From the NCBI GenBank assembly GCA_027486765.1, contig JAIXOO010000474.1:1-39056 (forward strand): a DNA stretch of 39,056 nt, read 5' to 3'. Both the position numbers and the translations under genes were made by a program. Positions 36,287 through 39,056 of this stretch are shown in pieces. Position 1 is the stretch's first letter; every line of letters begins with the position of its first letter. The stretch is from Saprospiraceae bacterium (GTDB lineage Bacteria; Bacteroidota; Bacteroidia; Chitinophagales; Saprospiraceae). The notes beneath the pieces are model-generated. The model was not told the origin of the DNA. It worked only from the letters and a program-made list of their open reading frames with translations, and did no database searches.

Positions 36287-38854
36287 TTAAGATCCTAATA
36301 AATCCAGGCATCCTAAATTCACCTGATTTATTATTTGTTCGTACGCCTTATATTCGATTCTGCCTCCCAGATATTCTTTCTGTGCTGCTGTAAATCTGGC
36401 CTTTAACGTCAAGGCATCAATGTAGTTCAATTCATACAAGGCTTCCAATACCTCTTCAGTTTTTCCTGACTGAATCAGTGCTTTGATTTGATCTGAGGTT
36501 ACATTTGTGTGCTTAACAAAAACGCCTTCCAACAAACCCGAAACCGACACATCGTCAAAACTTTCCTTACACTCCACAGTTGCTTTACCTTTCAATATTC
36601 GATTGTCCAGGTCTGATTTTTCATAAAAATGGGGCTTGTTACTACCCTTGCATATCCTGCAATTACAAGGAATTTTCACGGTTACCTTTAAACGATCCCC
36701 GAAAGGCGCGTGTAGTCGCTCTACTTCCTCGTTGATGATGGTAACTAGCTCTTTGGCGTACAGCCCAGTAGCGCGCACGGAAATGGTACGGCGGTCTAGT
36801 GATTCGCTGATCTCAGACTGTGCACCCATCCGTTCCAGCACTACACCACTGTTCCAGACTGCTGTTTGGCCTTTTGCGATGTGCCGATGCAATCGCACAA
36901 TGAGGCGGTAAAGCAGACCTTTGGGCATAAAGGTGTACTCGTATTTCAGTTGCAGCGGAATATCGGAGCCGAGATGATACGCTGGAATGTCACCGGGCAA
37001 AAGTTGAGGGCAGACGTAGGTTTCGCTATCCTGCACCTGGTAGCAGAGTTCAAACTGGAGCATCAGTGCGAGTAGCTCATCGCGTCGCTCGCGATAATTA
37101 CTTTCGTGCCAAAGCCGGGTAAGGTCGGCTTTGCTAAAACGCCCCCTTTGTTGGTCGGCGATTTGGGCATCATCGAGAATTTTGTAAACAGCATCAGTGA
37201 CCCACTGGTTTTGCAAGAACACATCTCGTTTCAACAAGGGATTGTCCTGAAAATGCAGAAAGACTCCGAGGTCGTGAAAGTAACGACTCAAACCCGCTTG
37301 CCGTTCCTGATCGTCAATACCTTCTACTGTACAGATGTTGCGATAACGCTCGACCGAGATGTAGGGCTGCTGCTGCCGTTCCGTTTCAAGGGCTTCGCGT
37401 ACCTTCACCCAGGTTTTCGGCACCGTATCACCGATATGGGGAAGAGCGAGAGCCCGGCGTTCAATTTGACGGCGCAAGTCGGCAATTTTGGCAATATCAC
37501 TACCGCCGAGATTGATGCGGAACAATTCACCATGGATAAAGCTAAAACGCTCCTGAAAACCACCTAAGCTAAACCCGGTGCGGGCGCAACCTTCCTTTTC
37601 ATTGTGCAACACCAGCACTGGGCTTTGGCCACCAAACAACTCTGTGGTTTGTAACCAGTTGTTGTACAGTGTGCTGTAGGCATCGTTTTCATTGAGTGTA
37701 CGGGTATCATCCACCAACACGTACAGTGAGCGATGAGTGTAAAAAAAACTGTGGGCGGACTGATACTTGCCCTGCCCTGCGAAATCCCAAATGTTGAGCC
37801 GGAATTGTTTATCTGGTTTTTCGGGAATGTCGAAATACAACGGATGAATATCTATCCCTCTGGTACGGTCTTTTTCCTGTGGCAGGGCAGCTCGGGGGTC
37901 GAAGAGTTTTCGGCAGAGGCTGGTTTTACCTGCCCCACCTTCGCCGATCAGCAGTAGTTTGGCTTCGTAGATTTGGTCGGAGCCCTGCAAGTTAAGGTCT
38001 TCAAAGTAGCGTAGAATGGCTTCATTTCCTTGTTCTACAATTTCAAGAGGAGGGTGGGTAAGTGGATTGTTATAGAGATTGATCTCATCAACAGCATATT
38101 CATTTAAACTTACCGGAATCTCTTTTTGAATTAAATGCAAAAGAGGTTCTAGATTGCTGATTTGATTGTCACGGAGGTCAAGAGATTGAATCTGGGGTAG
38201 GTTGGATGAAAAATCGGTACTTCTGATTTGATTGGAACTGAGATCAAGGGATTGAAGCTGGGTTAAATTGGCTAAAAAATCGGTGTTGCTGATTTGGTTG
38301 TGTCTGAGGACAAGAGATTGGAGCTGGGTCAAATTGGCTAAAAAATCGGCGTTACTGATTTTATTGTAACTGAGGTTAAGGGATTGGAGCTGGGTCAAGT
38401 TTTTTAAAAAGTCCCAATTACTAATTTTATTGGAACGGAGGTCAAGGGATTGGAGCTGGGTCAAGTTGGCTAAAAAATCGACGTTGCTGATTTGATTGTA
38501 ACTAAGGTAAAGGGATTGGAGCTGGGGCAAGTTGGCTAAAAAATCGATGTTGCTGATTTTCCAACTGGTTTGATAATCTCCCCCTGTGTACAATACCCGC
38601 AAACTTTGAGGGAGTAATCCTATCGGAATGCCCAGTATCAGGTTTCTATACCCCTTGTTCTCACTCTCTATCCACTTTCTTTGCTTTCTATCCCACCACC
38701 TATTAGATAGCATTAAGGTTTCCAGCCAAACCAGATCCGAGAGATCTGGCGGAGTGGTTAGATCACAATTGCCCAGATCAAGGCAAGAGGCATCCTCCCC
38801 TCGTTCAAGTTTAGCTTTGTTTTCAGCAATCAACTTTAAGGCTAGTATTGGCAT
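36287..38854 (-). CDS. Roco GTPase: LRR-Roc-COR with C-terminal EAD11-like domain
   Basis: The 855-residue protein has four parts. Leucine-rich repeats lie at about 38-240, including six near-identical 22-residue units at 100-231. A Roc GTPase domain (~296-475) has P-loop G-E-G-G-A-G-K-T-S at 304-312 and switch II D357-F-A-G-Q; the base-recognition motif, usually N-K-x-D, reads N418-E-K-E. COR follows (~480-720). A putative zinc site is formed by C730, C732, C735 and C762. The last ~70 residues (I-K-A-L-I-Q-S-G-K ... G-R-I-E-Y-K-A-Y-E-Q-I-I-N-Q) match the pattern of effector-associated domain 11, a helical adaptor found in bacterial conflict and signalling proteins. No signal peptide is seen, so it is cytosolic. 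Roc-COR modules are GTP-switched dimers. The EAD suggests recruitment of an effector carrying a matching domain, not present in this window. Confidence 0.93.
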   Translation of the reverse strand: MPILALKLIAENKAKLERGEDASCLDLGNCDLTTPPDLSDLVWLETLMLSNRWWDRKQRKWIESENKGYRNLILGIPIGLLPQSLRVLYTGGDYQTSWKISNIDFLANLPQLQSLYLSYNQISNVDFLANLTQLQSLDLRSNKISNWDFLKNLTQLQSLNLSYNKISNADFLANLTQLQSLVLRHNQISNTDFLANLTQLQSLDLSSNQIRSTDFSSNLPQIQSLDLRDNQISNLEPLLHLIQKEIPVSLNEYAVDEINLYNNPLTHPPLEIVEQGNEAILRYFEDLNLQGSDQIYEAKLLLIGEGGAGKTSLCRKLFDPRAALPQEKDRTRGIDIHPLYFDIPEKPDKQFRLNIWDFAGQGKYQSAHSFFYTHRSLYVLVDDTRTLNENDAYSTLYNNWLQTTELFGGQSPVLVLHNEKEGCARTGFSLGGFQERFSFIHGELFRINLGGSDIAKIADLRRQIERRALALPHIGDTVPKTWVKVREALETERQQQPYISVERYRNICTVEGIDDQERQAGLSRYFHDLGVFLHFQDNPLLKRDVFLQNQWVTDAVYKILDDAQIADQQRGRFSKADLTRLWHESNYRERRDELLALMLQFELCYQVQDSETYVCPQLLPGDIPAYHLGSDIPLQLKYEYTFMPKGLLYRLIVRLHRHIAKGQTAVWNSGVVLERMGAQSEISESLDRRTISVRATGLYAKELVTIINEEVERLHAPFGDRLKVTVKIPCNCRICKGSNKPHFYEKSDLDNRILKGKATVECKESFDDVSVSGLLEGVFVKHTNVTSDQIKALIQSGKTEEVLEALYELNYIDALTLKARFTAAQKEYLGGRIEYKAYEQIINQVNLGCLDLLGS
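38162..38557 (-). repeat. Six 66-bp tandem repeats encoding LRR units
   Basis: Within the Roco gene, six consecutive 66-bp units encode I-S-N-x-D-F-L-A-N-L-T-Q-L-Q-S-L-x-L-x-x-N-x. The frame is highly conserved at DNA level (the GATTGGAGCTGGGTCAA word recurs on the plus strand), while the x positions differ. Confidence 0.85.
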
Positions 38855-39056
38855 AAAAAACTGTTTTTGAGTGATGTATCAGATAGCAATATCAAGTCTG
38901 GAAACTATCGGGGTATTTACCTGATGAAGTTTGGTATTGCGTTTAAAATAACATTAAATTTTTAAATAAATCTATTTTGACCGTTGGAAATACACTCATA
39001 TGCTTATCAATTATGTCGCTTTTGTAAAGAATTTATTGAGTTACCCAGTGTCACTC

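Overview
The window looks like chromosome of a Bacteroidota bacterium, most likely of the Saprospiria (Haliscomenobacter/Lewinella-like). The evidence is two SusC/SusD outer-membrane pairs, lipoprotein signals with acidic residues after the lipid cysteine, several TTG-N17..21-TAnnTTTG promoter-like sites, and few Shine-Dalgarno sequences. The genus is inferred, not shown.

Layout. (1) 1-1158: a TlpA/ResA-like thioredoxin-fold lipoprotein, with its start unresolved at the window edge. (2) 1505-11747: two SusC/SusD nutrient-uptake loci in tandem, separated by an intrinsic terminator. The first also has a small third lipoprotein. (3) 11822-13742: a soluble TonB C-terminal-domain protein on the minus strand, then a XerC/D recombinase and a short ribosome hibernation factor on the plus strand. 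(4) 13995-28570: the classic translation/transcription block in the E. coli order: tRNA-Thr(TGT)-Tyr-Gly-Thr(GGT)-tuf, then tRNA-Trp-secE-nusG-rplK-rplA-rplJ-rplL-rpoB-rpoC, ending at a strong terminator. (5) 28599-30888: a secreted protein with an internal duplication and a membrane-anchored alpha/beta hydrolase, divergently transcribed. (6) 31071-35022, minus strand: a light-sensing cassette of two single-domain response regulators, heme oxygenase and a bacteriophytochrome kinase. Heme oxygenase would make the biliverdin that the phytochrome binds, and the kinase could pass phosphate to one or both Rcp1-like regulators. (7) 35023-35913: a gene-free stretch with a helically phased hexamer array and a nested inverted repeat. 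(8) 35914-38854, minus strand: a Roco GTPase (LRR-Roc-COR) whose C-terminus looks like an effector-associated domain (EAD11 type), followed 22 bp downstream by a small unknown protein. This is the best candidate for an under-described system.

The most striking non-coding signal is a dense set of hairpin elements in the gaps of the otherwise conserved operon. A 20-bp palindrome family (CCCACG..CGTGGG) recurs about a dozen times, a composite repeat overlaps the stop codons of hpf and nusG, and a 39-bp-stem hairpin separates rpoB and rpoC. Two diverged copies of a ~117-bp palindromic element bracket three genes of the phytochrome cassette, and their stem differences are mostly compensatory.
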